Source: Streptomyces olivaceoviridis (GTDB taxonomy: Bacteria > Actinomycetota > Actinomycetes > Streptomycetales > Streptomycetaceae). Taken from it: 64,000 nt of DNA. The position numbers and the translations under genes were made by a program. Position 1 is the stretch's first letter. Each line of letters opens with the position of its first letter. Positions 50,664-59,445 of this stretch are shown in pieces. The DNA is taken from positions 1-64,000 of the forward strand of contig NZ_BMUI01000032.1 in NCBI RefSeq assembly GCF_014650115.1. The letters run 5' to 3'. The notes beneath the pieces are model-generated. The model had not been told where the DNA came from, did no database searches, and worked only from the letters and a program-made list of their open reading frames with translations.

Positions 50664-53600
50664 GTGCGGGGCTACGAGAGCCAGGAGCGAGAGCCGGCGG
50701 CTGACGTCGACCACCTCTCTCGGTTCGAGGCCGAGATGAAGCGGCTGAGGACCGAGCGCGAGAAGGCGATCCAGCACGCCGAGGACCTCGGCTACCAGGT
50801 CGAGGTGCTGCGCGCCAAGCTGCACGAGGCGCGGCGCACCCTCATGACCCGGCCCGCCTACGACGCGGGTGACATCGGGTACCAGGCCGAACAGTTGCTC
50901 CGCAACGCCCAGATGCAGGCCGAGCAGCTGCGCCAGGACGCCGAGCGGGAGCTGAGCCAGGCCCGTGCGCAGACCCAGCGCATCCTCCAGGAGCACGCCG
51001 AGCAGGCGGCGCGGCTCCAGGCCGAGCTGCACCAGGAGGCGGTGACCCGGCGCCAGCAGCTCGACCAGGAGCTGGCCGAGCGCAGGGCCACCGTCGAGTC
51101 GCACGTCAACGAGAACGTGGCCTGGGCCGAGCAGCTGCGCGCCCGCACCGAGCAGCAGGCCCGCCGGCTGCTGGAGGAGTCCCGCGCGGAGGCCGAGCAG
51201 GCGATGGCCGCCGCCCGCACGGAGGCCGAACGGCTGACCCGGGAGGCCCGGGAGCGGCTCCAGAGCGAGGCCGAGTCGGCGCGCGCGGAGGCCGAGCAGA
51301 TCCTGCGCCGGGCCCGCGCGGACGCCGAGCGGCTGCTGAACGCGGCCTCCACGCAGGCGCAGGAGGCCACCGAGCACGCCGAGCAGCTGCGGACGGCCAC
51401 GGTCACCGAGTCGGACGCGGCGCGCCGGCAGGCCGCCGAGCTGAGCCGGGCCGCCGAGGAACGGATGACGGCGGCCGAGGAGGCGCTGCGCAAGGCGCAG
51501 GCCGAGGCCGAGAAGGTGGTCACGGAGGCGAAGGAGGCCGCCGCCAAGGCCCTCGCCACCGCCGAGTCCGCCAACGAGACGCGGACGCGCACCGCCAAGG
51601 AGCAGGTCGCCCGGCTGGTCGAGGAGGCCACCAAGGAGGCCGAGCAGACCAAGTCCGAGGCCGAGCAGCTGGTCGCGGACGCCCGCGCCGAGGCCGAGAA
51701 GATCGTCGCCGAGGCCGCCGAGAAGGCCCGCTCGATCACCGCCGAGGAGACGGCCACCCAGCTGTCCAAGGCGGCCAAGACCGCCGAGGACGTCCTCAAC
51801 AAGGCGTCCGAGGACGCCCAGAAGACCACCCGGGCCGCCGCCGAGGAGGCCGAGCGGATCCGCTCGGAGGCCGAGGCCGAGGCGGACCGGCTGCGCGCCG
51901 AGGCGCACGACATCGCCGAGCAGCTCAAGGGCGCGGCGAAGGACGACACCAAGGAGTACCGCGCCAAGACGGTCGAGCTCCAGGAGGAGGCCCGCCGGCT
52001 GCGCGGCGAGGCCGAGCAGCTGCGCGCCGACGCGGTCGCCGAGGGCGAGTCGATCCGCGCCGAGGCCCGCCGGGAGGCGGTGGCGCAGATCGAGGAGGCG
52101 GCCAAGTCCGCCGAGGAACTGCTGGCCAAGGCCAAGGCGGACGCCGACGAGCTGCGGCAGACCGCGACCGCCGACAGCGAGAAGGTCCGCACCGAGGCCA
52201 TCGAGCGGGCCACCGGTCTGCGCCGGCAGGCCGAGGAGACCCTGGAGCGCACCCGCAAGGAGGCCGAGCGGCTGCGCGCCGAGGCCGCCGAGCAGGCCGA
52301 GACGGTCCGGTCGGACGCCGAGAAGGCCGCGCGGGAGCTGCGCGAGGAGACCGAGAAGGCCGTCGAGTCCCGCCGTGCCGAGGCCGCCGAGGAGTTGAGC
52401 CGGCTTCAGAACGAGGCGCAGGAGCGACTGGCGTCGGCCGAGCAGGCGCTGGCGGACGCCCGCGCCGAGGCGGCCCGGATCCGCCGGGAGGCGGCCGAGG
52501 AGACCGAGCGGCTGCGCGCGGAGTCCGCCGAGCGGATCCGTACGCTCCAGCAGCAGGCCGAGGCCGAGGCCGACCGGCTGCGGAACGAGGCCGCGTCCGA
52601 CGCGTCCGCCTCCCGCGCCGAGGGCGAGGCTATCGCCGTACGGCTGCGGTCCGAGGCCGCCGCCGAGGCCGAGCGGCTGAAGGCGGAGGCGCAGGACACC
52701 GCCGACCGGGTGCGGGCGGAGGCGCAGGCCGCCGCCGAGCGTCTCGGCGCCGAGGCGTCCGAGACGCTGGCCGCCGCGCAGGAGGAGGCCGCCCGGCGCC
52801 GCCGCGAGGCCGAGGAACTCCTCGGCGCCGCACGCGAGGAGGCCGATCAGGAGCGGCAGCGGGCCCGCGAGCAGAGCGAGGAGCTGCTGGCCTCGGCGCG
52901 CAAGCGCGTGGAGGAGGCGCAGGCCGAGGCCACCCGCCTGGTGGAGGAGGCCGACCGGCGCGCCACCGAGATGGTCGCCGCCGCCGAGCAGCACGCGCAG
53001 CAGGTGCGGGACTCCGTCGCCGGGCTGCACGAGCAGGCGCAGGAGGAGATCGCCGGGCTGCGCTCGGCCGCCGAGCACGCGGCGGACCGTACCCGCCGGG
53101 AGGCCGAGGAGGAGGCGGACCGGGTCCGCACCGACGCCTACGCCGAGCGGGAGCGGGCGAGCGAGGACGCCTCCCGGATCCGGCGCGAGGCGAACGAGGA
53201 GTCCGAGGCCGCGAAGGCGCTGGCCGAGCGGACGATGGCGGAGGCCATCGCGGAGGCCGAGCGGCTGCGCGCGGACGCGGGCGAGTACGCCCAGCGGGTG
53301 CGCACCGAGGCGTCGGACGCGCTGGCCGAGGCCGACCAGGCGGCGGCCCGCACCCGGGCGGACGCCCGTGCGGACGCCAACCGCATCCGCTCCGACGCGG
53401 CCGCCCAGGCCGACACCCTCATCACCGAGGCCCGTAACGAGGCCGAACGGCTCCAGACCGAGACGCTCGCGGAGGCCGAGCGGCTCCAGACGGAGACCGC
53501 CGCGGAGGCCGTGCGCGTCCGCACGGAGGCGGCGGAGACGCTCACCGAGGCCACCGAGGCGGCGGCCCGCACCCGTGCCGACGCCCGCGCGGACGCCAAC

Positions 53601-54764
53601 CGCATCCGCTCCGACGCGGCCACCCAGGCCGACACCCTCATCACCGAGGCCCGTAACGAGGCCGAACGGCTCCAGACCGAGACGCTCGCCGAGGCGGACC
53701 GGGTGCGCACGGAGGCGCTGAGCGAGGCGGACCGGGTCCGTGCCGAGGCGGTCGCGAGCGCCGAGCAGTTGCTCGGGGAGGCGACCGACGAGGCCGAGCG
53801 GCTGCGGGCCGAGGCGGCCGAGACCGTCGGTTCCGCGCAGACGCACGCGGAGCGGCTGCGGACCGAGGCCGAGCGGGCGAAGGCGGAGGCGCAGGCGGAG
53901 GCCGAACGGCTCGTCAACTCCGCGCGCCAAGAGGCCGAACGGACCCTGGACGAGGCCCGCAAGGACGCCAACAAGCGGCGTTCGGAGGCGGCCGAGCAGG
54001 TCGACAAGCTCATCACGGAGACCACGGCCGAGGCCGACAAGCTGCTCACCGAGGCGCAGCAGCAGGCGCTGAAGGCCACCGCGGACGCCGAGTCGCAGGC
54101 CGACACGATGGTCGGCGCGGCCCGCAGCGAGGCCGACCGGATCGTCTCCGAGGCCACCATCGAGGGCAACTCCCTGGTGGAGAAGGCCCGGACGGACGCG
54201 GACGAGCTGCTGGTCGGCGCCCGCCGGGACGCCACCGCGATCCGGCAGCGCGCGGAGGAGCTGCGCGACCGCATCACCGGCGAGATCGAGGAGCTGCACG
54301 AGCGGGCCCGTCGCGAGGCCGCCGAGACGATGAAGTCCACCGGCGACCGCTGCGACGCGCTCATCAAGGCCGCCGAGGAGCAGCTGGCGAAGGCCGAGGC
54401 GAAGGCCAAGGAGCTGGTGTCGGACGCCGGCTCCGAGGCGGGCAAGGTGCGGATCGCCGCGGTCAAGAAGGCCGAGGGGCTGCTCAAGGAGGCCGAACAG
54501 AAGAAGGCCAGCCTCGTCAAGGAGGCCGAGGAGCTGAAGGCGGAGGCGATCCGCGAGGCCCGGCGCACGGTCGAGGAGGGCAAGCGGGAGCTGGAGATCC
54601 TGGTGCGCCGGCGCGAGGACATCAACGCCGAGATCTCCCGGGTCCAGGACGTGCTGGAGGCGCTGGAGTCCTTCGAGGCCCCGGCGGCCGGCAAGGACAA
54701 CGGGGTCAAGGCGGGCGCCACGGTGGGTGCCCCCCGTTCGGGTGGCAAGTCGTCAGACAGCTAG
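50664..54764 (+). CDS. scy: Scy, tip-organising coiled-coil scaffold
   Basis: A 1366-residue protein, almost entirely Glu/Ala/Arg-rich coiled coil. It starts MRGYESQEREPAADVDHLSRFEAEMKRLRTEREKAI, the Scy N-terminus, and runs through thousands of heptad/hendecad-type units (EAExLRxEAxExAE) to a Lys-rich end. Scy recruits DivIVA and FilP and sets hyphal tips in Streptomyces. GTG 50664 begins at the conserved N-terminus, but the ribosome site is weak. It lies 5' of filP, as in other Streptomyces. A 137-bp internal direct repeat (53342-53478 and 53561-53697) shows recent growth of the rod. Length is close to S. coelicolor Scy. Confidence 0.95.
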   Translation: MRGYESQEREPAADVDHLSRFEAEMKRLRTEREKAIQHAEDLGYQVEVLRAKLHEARRTLMTRPAYDAGDIGYQAEQLLRNAQMQAEQLRQDAERELSQARAQTQRILQEHAEQAARLQAELHQEAVTRRQQLDQELAERRATVESHVNENVAWAEQLRARTEQQARRLLEESRAEAEQAMAAARTEAERLTREARERLQSEAESARAEAEQILRRARADAERLLNAASTQAQEATEHAEQLRTATVTESDAARRQAAELSRAAEERMTAAEEALRKAQAEAEKVVTEAKEAAAKALATAESANETRTRTAKEQVARLVEEATKEAEQTKSEAEQLVADARAEAEKIVAEAAEKARSITAEETATQLSKAAKTAEDVLNKASEDAQKTTRAAAEEAERIRSEAEAEADRLRAEAHDIAEQLKGAAKDDTKEYRAKTVELQEEARRLRGEAEQLRADAVAEGESIRAEARREAVAQIEEAAKSAEELLAKAKADADELRQTATADSEKVRTEAIERATGLRRQAEETLERTRKEAERLRAEAAEQAETVRSDAEKAARELREETEKAVESRRAEAAEELSRLQNEAQERLASAEQALADARAEAARIRREAAEETERLRAESAERIRTLQQQAEAEADRLRNEAASDASASRAEGEAIAVRLRSEAAAEAERLKAEAQDTADRVRAEAQAAAERLGAEASETLAAAQEEAARRRREAEELLGAAREEADQERQRAREQSEELLASARKRVEEAQAEATRLVEEADRRATEMVAAAEQHAQQVRDSVAGLHEQAQEEIAGLRSAAEHAADRTRREAEEEADRVRTDAYAERERASEDASRIRREANEESEAAKALAERTMAEAIAEAERLRADAGEYAQRVRTEASDALAEADQAAARTRADARADANRIRSDAAAQADTLITEARNEAERLQTETLAEAERLQTETAAEAVRVRTEAAETLTEATEAAARTRADARADANRIRSDAATQADTLITEARNEAERLQTETLAEADRVRTEALSEADRVRAEAVASAEQLLGEATDEAERLRAEAAETVGSAQTHAERLRTEAERAKAEAQAEAERLVNSARQEAERTLDEARKDANKRRSEAAEQVDKLITETTAEADKLLTEAQQQALKATADAESQADTMVGAARSEADRIVSEATIEGNSLVEKARTDADELLVGARRDATAIRQRAEELRDRITGEIEELHERARREAAETMKSTGDRCDALIKAAEEQLAKAEAKAKELVSDAGSEAGKVRIAAVKKAEGLLKEAEQKKASLVKEAEELKAEAIREARRTVEEGKRELEILVRRREDINAEISRVQDVLEALESFEAPAAGKDNGVKAGATVGAPRSGGKSSDS
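53342..53697 (+). repeat. scy: 137-bp direct repeat inside scy
   Basis: GGCGGCCCGCACCCG... at 53342-53478 recurs at 53561-53697, offset 219 bp (73 codons). The encoded ARTRADARADANRIRSDAA...TLAEA is nearly identical in both. The offset is a whole number of codons but not a multiple of 7, 11 or 51 residues. Confidence 0.8.
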
Positions 54765-54952
54765 CGTACGAGGTACGTTCGGGTGTCTCCTGGGGGCTTT
54801 GCCCGACTCCTTCGGCGAGCCGTCCGACGGTCAGCCACCCAAATGGGGTGCCATTCTCCAGATCAAAACCGTATCTGCTCGATGACATACCGCTTCGGCC
54901 CCTAGGATTCCCCTTATCACCTCACTCACCGGTCTCATTCGACAGGAACCCC

Positions 54953-55888
54953 ATGAGCGACACTTCCCCCTACGGCTTCGAGCTTGTGCGGCGTGGATAC
55001 GACCGCGCTCAGGTGGACGAACGTATCTCCAAGCTCGTCTCCGACCGTGACAGCGCTCTCGCCCGCATCACCGCCCTGGAGAAGCGCATCGAGGAACTGC
55101 ACCTCGAAACGCAGAACGCCCAGGCCCAGATCACGGACGCCGAGCCGTCGTACGCGGGTCTCGGCGCGCGGGTCGAGAAGATCCTGCGCCTGGCCGAGGA
55201 AGAGGCCAAGGAGCTGCGTGAGGAGGCCCGGCGGGCGGCCGAGCAGCACCGCGACCTCGCCGAGTCGGCGGCCCAGCAGGTCCGCAACGACGCCGAGTCG
55301 TACGCGGCCGAGCGCAAGGCCAAGGCCGAGGACGAGGGCGTCCGGATCGTCGAGAAGGCCAAGTCCGACGCGTCCCAGCTCCGTGCCGAGGCCCAGAAGG
55401 ACGCGCAGTCCAAGCGCGAGGAGGCGGACGCCCTCTTCGAGGAGACCCGCGCCAAGGCCGCGCAGGCCGCCGCCGACTTCGAGACGAACCTGGCCAAGCG
55501 CCGCGAGCAGTCCGAGCGCGACCTGGCCTCGCGTCAGCAGAAGGCCGAGAAGCGCCTCGCCGAGATCGAGCACCGGGCCGAGCAGCTTCGCCTGGAGGCG
55601 GAGAAGCTGCGCACCGACGCCGAGCGCCGCGCCCGCCAGACGGTGGAGACCGCCCAGCGCCAGGCCGAGGACATCGTGGCCGACGCCAACGCCAAGGCCG
55701 ACCGGATCCGTTCGGAATCCGAGCGCGAGCTGGCGGCGCTCACCAACCGCCGCGACAGCATCAACGCCCAGCTGACGAACGTCCGCGAGATGCTCGCCAC
55801 GCTGACCGGTGCCGCGGTGGCCGCGGCCGGCACGTCGACCGACGACGAGCCGATCTCCCGGGGCGTTCCGGCGCAGCAGTCCCGATAG
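54953..55888 (+). CDS. filP: FilP, intermediate-filament-like cytoskeletal protein
   Basis: A 311-residue coiled-coil protein. The N-terminus MSDTSPYGFELVRRGYDRAQVDERISKLVSDRD has the RGYDRxQVD segment shared with DivIVA-type proteins. The rest is a continuous coiled coil (RILRLAEEEAKELREEARRAAEQ..., ERRARQTVETAQRQAEDIVADANAKADRIRSESERELAALTNRRDSINAQL). FilP forms a rigid network behind hyphal tips and interacts with Scy and DivIVA. ATG 54953 is 188 bp downstream of scy. The protein is of normal length. Confidence 0.95.
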   Translation: MSDTSPYGFELVRRGYDRAQVDERISKLVSDRDSALARITALEKRIEELHLETQNAQAQITDAEPSYAGLGARVEKILRLAEEEAKELREEARRAAEQHRDLAESAAQQVRNDAESYAAERKAKAEDEGVRIVEKAKSDASQLRAEAQKDAQSKREEADALFEETRAKAAQAAADFETNLAKRREQSERDLASRQQKAEKRLAEIEHRAEQLRLEAEKLRTDAERRARQTVETAQRQAEDIVADANAKADRIRSESERELAALTNRRDSINAQLTNVREMLATLTGAAVAAAGTSTDDEPISRGVPAQQSR

Positions 55889-55912
55889 GTCCGGGTAGTC
55901 GTACGACCCTTG

Positions 55913-55943
55913 AGGGGCGGTGGGACCTGGTCCCGCCGCCCCT
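55913..55943. terminator. Terminator between filP and the beta-propeller gene
   Basis: AGGGGCGG (55913-55920) pairs with CCGCCCCT (55936-55943), continued by GGGAC (55922-55926) with GTCCC (55930-55934) and a 3-base loop. It lies between convergent genes. Confidence 0.8.
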
Positions 55944-55952
55944 TCGGCATCG

Positions 55953-57482
55953 CTAGCGCAGGCCGTACAAGGGCGGTTCCTTCGTGCCGTCGCCGTTGAC
56001 GACGATCCAGGTGCCGTCCGCGCGCAGCAGTTGGGTGCCTCCGGCCAACCGGTTGGTGGTGACCATGACGCCGTCGTCCTCGCCGATCCGGTCCCCGGCG
56101 GCGGTGTCGAAGGTCCACAGCCGGCCGTTCGGCCCGAGCACGGCGACCCGGTCGGGGTCGGTGGACACCAGCCCGGCGACCCCGTCCACCCCGGCGCGCC
56201 ACAGCCGCCGCCCGTCGCCGAGGGAGTAGGCCGAGACGTGGTCGGCGTCGTAGCCGCCCGGCTTCTGGGTGGCGACGACGAGGGTGTTCCCGACGACCGT
56301 CGCCGGCAGGGCGGGCCGTGCCCTGAAGTCGTCGCCGCCGACCTCGCGGAGCATCAGGTCCTCGTCGTCGGTGGAGAGCGGGACGCTCACCGGGTCGCCG
56401 TCGCCGTCGGGGTAGGCGAGGACGGCCGCGACACCGCGCTCGTCGCGCTCCGCCAGCAGCAGGGTGAACGGTTCGGCGGAGAGCACCATGGCCGTGTCGA
56501 CGGGGCTCTCCACGGGCAGTGCCCGGCTGCCGCGCTGCCTGCCGGTCGCGTCGTCCAGGGTCACCACCCGGCCGCCGCCCTTCTCCTCGGTCTCGCAGGT
56601 GACCACGACCCGGGCGGTGCCGCCGGCCGCGGAGACGACGTTCGGCGCGCATGTCTCACCGGCCTTCGTCCCGCGCAGATCGGTGGTCCAGCGCGGGCGG
56701 CCGTCGGTGAGGCCGTACGCGCGCACCCCGGTGTCGGTGAGCGCGAGGGCCACGCCGCCGTCGGCCGCGAGGAGGCTGTCGCTGCCGGAGGTGAACGCGG
56801 AGACGCCCTCGGTCTTCCGCTCCCACAGCGTGCGGCCGGTGCGGGTGTCGACGCCCCACACGGTGTCACAGGGCTTCTCGTAGCGGGCGAAGGCGACCAG
56901 GCCGACGCCGTCGGCGACGCCCTCGCTCATCCCGCACACCGACTCGCGCACCGGGGCCCGCAGTGTCCAGCGGCGGTCGCCGTCGTGGGCGTCGTAGGCG
57001 ACCAGCGCGTCGCCGCGCACCCGGACCACGGTCGAGCCGTGTTCGCCCACGGTCCACACGCCCTCGGCCCGGACGCTCGACGGCCGGTCCCTCTCGCTCT
57101 GCCAGGCCAGGTCGAGCACCGGTCCGCGCATCCACAGGTACGCCTGCCACCCGGGCCACAGGGCGAGCAGCACGCCGGTGACGGCGAGGACGGCGGGCAG
57201 GACCTTGCCGGGGCGCCGGTCGGTGAACTTCCCGATGGTGACCAGCAGGGCGATGTAGCCGGCGAAGGTCAGCGCGAACGCCAGGAGGAGGGTGGGTGTG
57301 GTGCCGTCCGGGCAGGGCCGGTACCGGCCGCCGCAGGAGCCGCCCGGGACGGACGTCCAGCCCAGGACGTGGAACTCCACCGCGAGCCCGGCCGCCGCAC
57401 CGGCGGCCACCACCGCGAGCCCCGCCCGCGCGCCACGCCACTCCGCCCGCGGTCTGCCGTCCTGGACCACTGTCTCCCCCAC
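55953..57482 (-). CDS. Membrane-anchored PQQ-like beta-propeller protein
   Basis: A 509-residue protein. The first 125 residues have three hydrophobic segments (GLAVVAAGAAAGLAVEFHVLG, TPTLLLAFALTFAGYIALLVTIG and VLPAVLAVTGVLLALWPGWQAYLW). The rest is a beta propeller of PQQ-like repeats: ALVAYDAHDGDRRWTLRAP, VWGVDTRTGRTLWERKTEG, VRAYGLTDGRPRWTTDL, VSAYSLGDGRRLWRAGV and LWTFDTAAGDRIG. The blades probably face the outside. No metal or PQQ-binding residues can be confirmed. It looks like a sensor or scaffold. It is convergent with filP. Confidence 0.82.
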   Translation of the reverse strand: MGETVVQDGRPRAEWRGARAGLAVVAAGAAAGLAVEFHVLGWTSVPGGSCGGRYRPCPDGTTPTLLLAFALTFAGYIALLVTIGKFTDRRPGKVLPAVLAVTGVLLALWPGWQAYLWMRGPVLDLAWQSERDRPSSVRAEGVWTVGEHGSTVVRVRGDALVAYDAHDGDRRWTLRAPVRESVCGMSEGVADGVGLVAFARYEKPCDTVWGVDTRTGRTLWERKTEGVSAFTSGSDSLLAADGGVALALTDTGVRAYGLTDGRPRWTTDLRGTKAGETCAPNVVSAAGGTARVVVTCETEEKGGGRVVTLDDATGRQRGSRALPVESPVDTAMVLSAEPFTLLLAERDERGVAAVLAYPDGDGDPVSVPLSTDDEDLMLREVGGDDFRARPALPATVVGNTLVVATQKPGGYDADHVSAYSLGDGRRLWRAGVDGVAGLVSTDPDRVAVLGPNGRLWTFDTAAGDRIGEDDGVMVTTNRLAGGTQLLRADGTWIVVNGDGTKEPPLYGLR

Positions 57483-57582
57483 CGTGTCCCGCCCCCGGCG
57501 CCCCCCGCGCCGTTCAAGGGGGCTGGAGCATACCGCGCCCGCTCAAGTGGCAGCCGCCCCGAGCCCGTCTTAGCGTGGCCGC

Positions 57583-58536
57583 ATGATCGAGCTGGACGGG
57601 CTGACCAAGCGGTACGGCGAGAAGGTGGCGGTCGACCACCTCACCTTCGCCGTCCGGCCGGGCATCGTGACGGGGTTCCTCGGGCCCAACGGCGCCGGGA
57701 AGTCCACGACCATGCGGATGATCCTCGGGCTCGACCGCCCCACCGCCGGCGACGTCCGGATCGACGGGACGCACTACGACCGGCTCAAGGACCCGCTGAC
57801 GTACATCGGCGCGCTGCTGGACGCCAAGGCCGTGCACGGCGGCCGGAGCGCCTGGAACCACCTGCTGTGTCTCGCGCAGAGCAACGGCATCCCGGAGCGC
57901 CGGGTGGCGGAGGTCCTGGAGACGGTCGGGCTGACCGCCGTGGCCCGGAAGAAGGCCAAGGGGTTCTCGTACGGCATGGGGCAGCGGCTCGGGATCGCCG
58001 CCGCGCTGCTCGGGGACCCGCGGATCCTGATGTTCGACGAGCCGGTCAACGGCCTCGACCCGGAGGGCATCCACTGGATCCGGAACCTGATGAAGTCGCT
58101 GGCCGCGGAGGGCCGGACGGTGTTCGTGTCGAGCCATCTGATGAGCGAGATGGCGCTGACGGCCGATCACCTGGTGGTCATCGGGCAGGGGCGGCTGCTC
58201 GCGGACACCTCCATGGCCGACTTCATCCGGACGAACTCGCGGTCGTACGTGCGGATCCGCTCCCCGCAGCCCGAGCGGCTGCTCGACGTGCTGCACCAGG
58301 CCGGGATCACCGTCGTGGAGGCGGGCGGCGGGGCGCTGGAGGTGGAGGGCGGCAAGGCGGAGCAGATCGGTGAGCTGGCCGCGCGGTACGGGCTCGTGCT
58401 GCACGAGCTGAGCCCGCGGCAGGCATCGCTGGAGGAGGCGTTCATGCGGCTGACGGCGGAAGCGGTGGAGTACCACGCGCAGGCCGGTCCCGGTCCCGTC
58501 CCGCAGGACTGGGGCGCCGGCTGGAAGGGGGTCTGA
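57583..58536 (+). CDS. ABC transporter ATP-binding protein (export cassette 1)
   Basis: A 317-residue DrrA-type ATPase. Walker A GPNGAGKST, signature YGMGQRLGIAAALLGDPRILMFDEPVNGLDPEG with Walker B, and the H-loop VSSHLMSEM are present. It pairs with the permease 4 bp downstream. The substrate is not evident; DrrA-like pumps export lipids, peptides or antibiotics. It is strongly similar to the ATPase at 59446, which shows a tandem duplication. Confidence 0.93.
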   Translation: MIELDGLTKRYGEKVAVDHLTFAVRPGIVTGFLGPNGAGKSTTMRMILGLDRPTAGDVRIDGTHYDRLKDPLTYIGALLDAKAVHGGRSAWNHLLCLAQSNGIPERRVAEVLETVGLTAVARKKAKGFSYGMGQRLGIAAALLGDPRILMFDEPVNGLDPEGIHWIRNLMKSLAAEGRTVFVSSHLMSEMALTADHLVVIGQGRLLADTSMADFIRTNSRSYVRIRSPQPERLLDVLHQAGITVVEAGGGALEVEGGKAEQIGELAARYGLVLHELSPRQASLEEAFMRLTAEAVEYHAQAGPGPVPQDWGAGWKGV

Positions 58537-58540
58537 CACC

Positions 58541-59314
58541 ATGGCGGCCGTACAGGTCATCCGGTCCGAGTGGACCAAGATCCGGTCGGTGGCGTCCACG
58601 GTGTGGACCCTGTCGCTGGCCGTGGTGGTCACCGTCGCCCTCGGGATGCTGATCTCCGCGCTGTCGAACCGGCAGTTCGCGAACATGCCCGCGCGGGAGC
58701 GGCTCTCCTTCGATCCCACGGTCGTCAGTTTCGCGGGCATGACCCTCGGCCAGCTCGCGATGATCGTGTTCGGGGTGCTGGTCGTCTCCACCGAGTACAG
58801 CACCGGCATGATCCGGGTCTCGCTGGCGGCCGTGCCCCGGCGCGGCACCTTCCTGTTCGGCAAGGTCGCGGTGGCCGCCGCGCTCGCGCTCGCCGTCGGC
58901 ATGGTGACGAGCTTCGCCGCGTTCTTCCTCGGCCAGGCCATGCTCGGCTCCCACCGGGCCGCCATCGGCGATCCCGGCGTGCTGCGCGCGGTCTTCGGCG
59001 GCGGGCTGTACATGACCCTGATCGCGATGTTCTCCATGGGCGTCGCCGCGATGCTGCGCTCGCCGATGCTGTCCCTCGGCATCCTGATGCCGTTCTTCTT
59101 CCTGATCTCCAACATCCTCGGCAACGTCGCCGCGACCAAGAAGATCGGCCGCTTCCTGCCCGACCAGGCCGGCAGCCGGATCATGCGGGTGGTGCCGCGG
59201 GTGGCCGACGACACGCCGTACGGCCCCTGGGCCGGGCTCGGGATCATGGCGCTGTGGGTGGCCGCCGCGCTGGCGGGCGGCTATCTCCTCCTCAAACGCC
59301 GGGACGCCCAGTAG
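58541..59314 (+). CDS. ABC transporter permease (export cassette 1)
   Basis: A 257-residue ABC-2 permease with about six hydrophobic segments: VWTLSLAVVVTVALGMLISAL, FAGMTLGQLAMIVFGVLVVSTEY, GKVAVAAALALAVGMVTSFAAFFLG, AVFGGGLYMTLIAMFSMGVAAML, PMLSLGILMPFFFLISNILG and WAGLGIMALWVAAALAGGYLLL. The motif EYSTGMIRVSLAAVPRR, common in ABC-2 permeases of this type, is present. It is homologous to the permease at 60864. Confidence 0.92.
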   Translation: MAAVQVIRSEWTKIRSVASTVWTLSLAVVVTVALGMLISALSNRQFANMPARERLSFDPTVVSFAGMTLGQLAMIVFGVLVVSTEYSTGMIRVSLAAVPRRGTFLFGKVAVAAALALAVGMVTSFAAFFLGQAMLGSHRAAIGDPGVLRAVFGGGLYMTLIAMFSMGVAAMLRSPMLSLGILMPFFFLISNILGNVAATKKIGRFLPDQAGSRIMRVVPRVADDTPYGPWAGLGIMALWVAAALAGGYLLLKRRDAQ

Positions 59315-59445
59315 GCACCGCCGTCACACGCCGTAGTGCTCTGGCTTTACTTTCTTTTGGGCGGAACCGTCAGCGCCTCGATAAGCTCCTAACCCTTACG
59401 GGGGCGTGTGCCCCGCTGTCCTGAACCTTTCGATGGGTGCGGAGC

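Noticed and set aside
50187..54299. A 1370-codon minus-strand open frame opposite scy, rich in Leu/Gly
   Set aside because: It is the shadow of the repetitive Glu/Ala/Arg coding of scy. No start context or family was seen.
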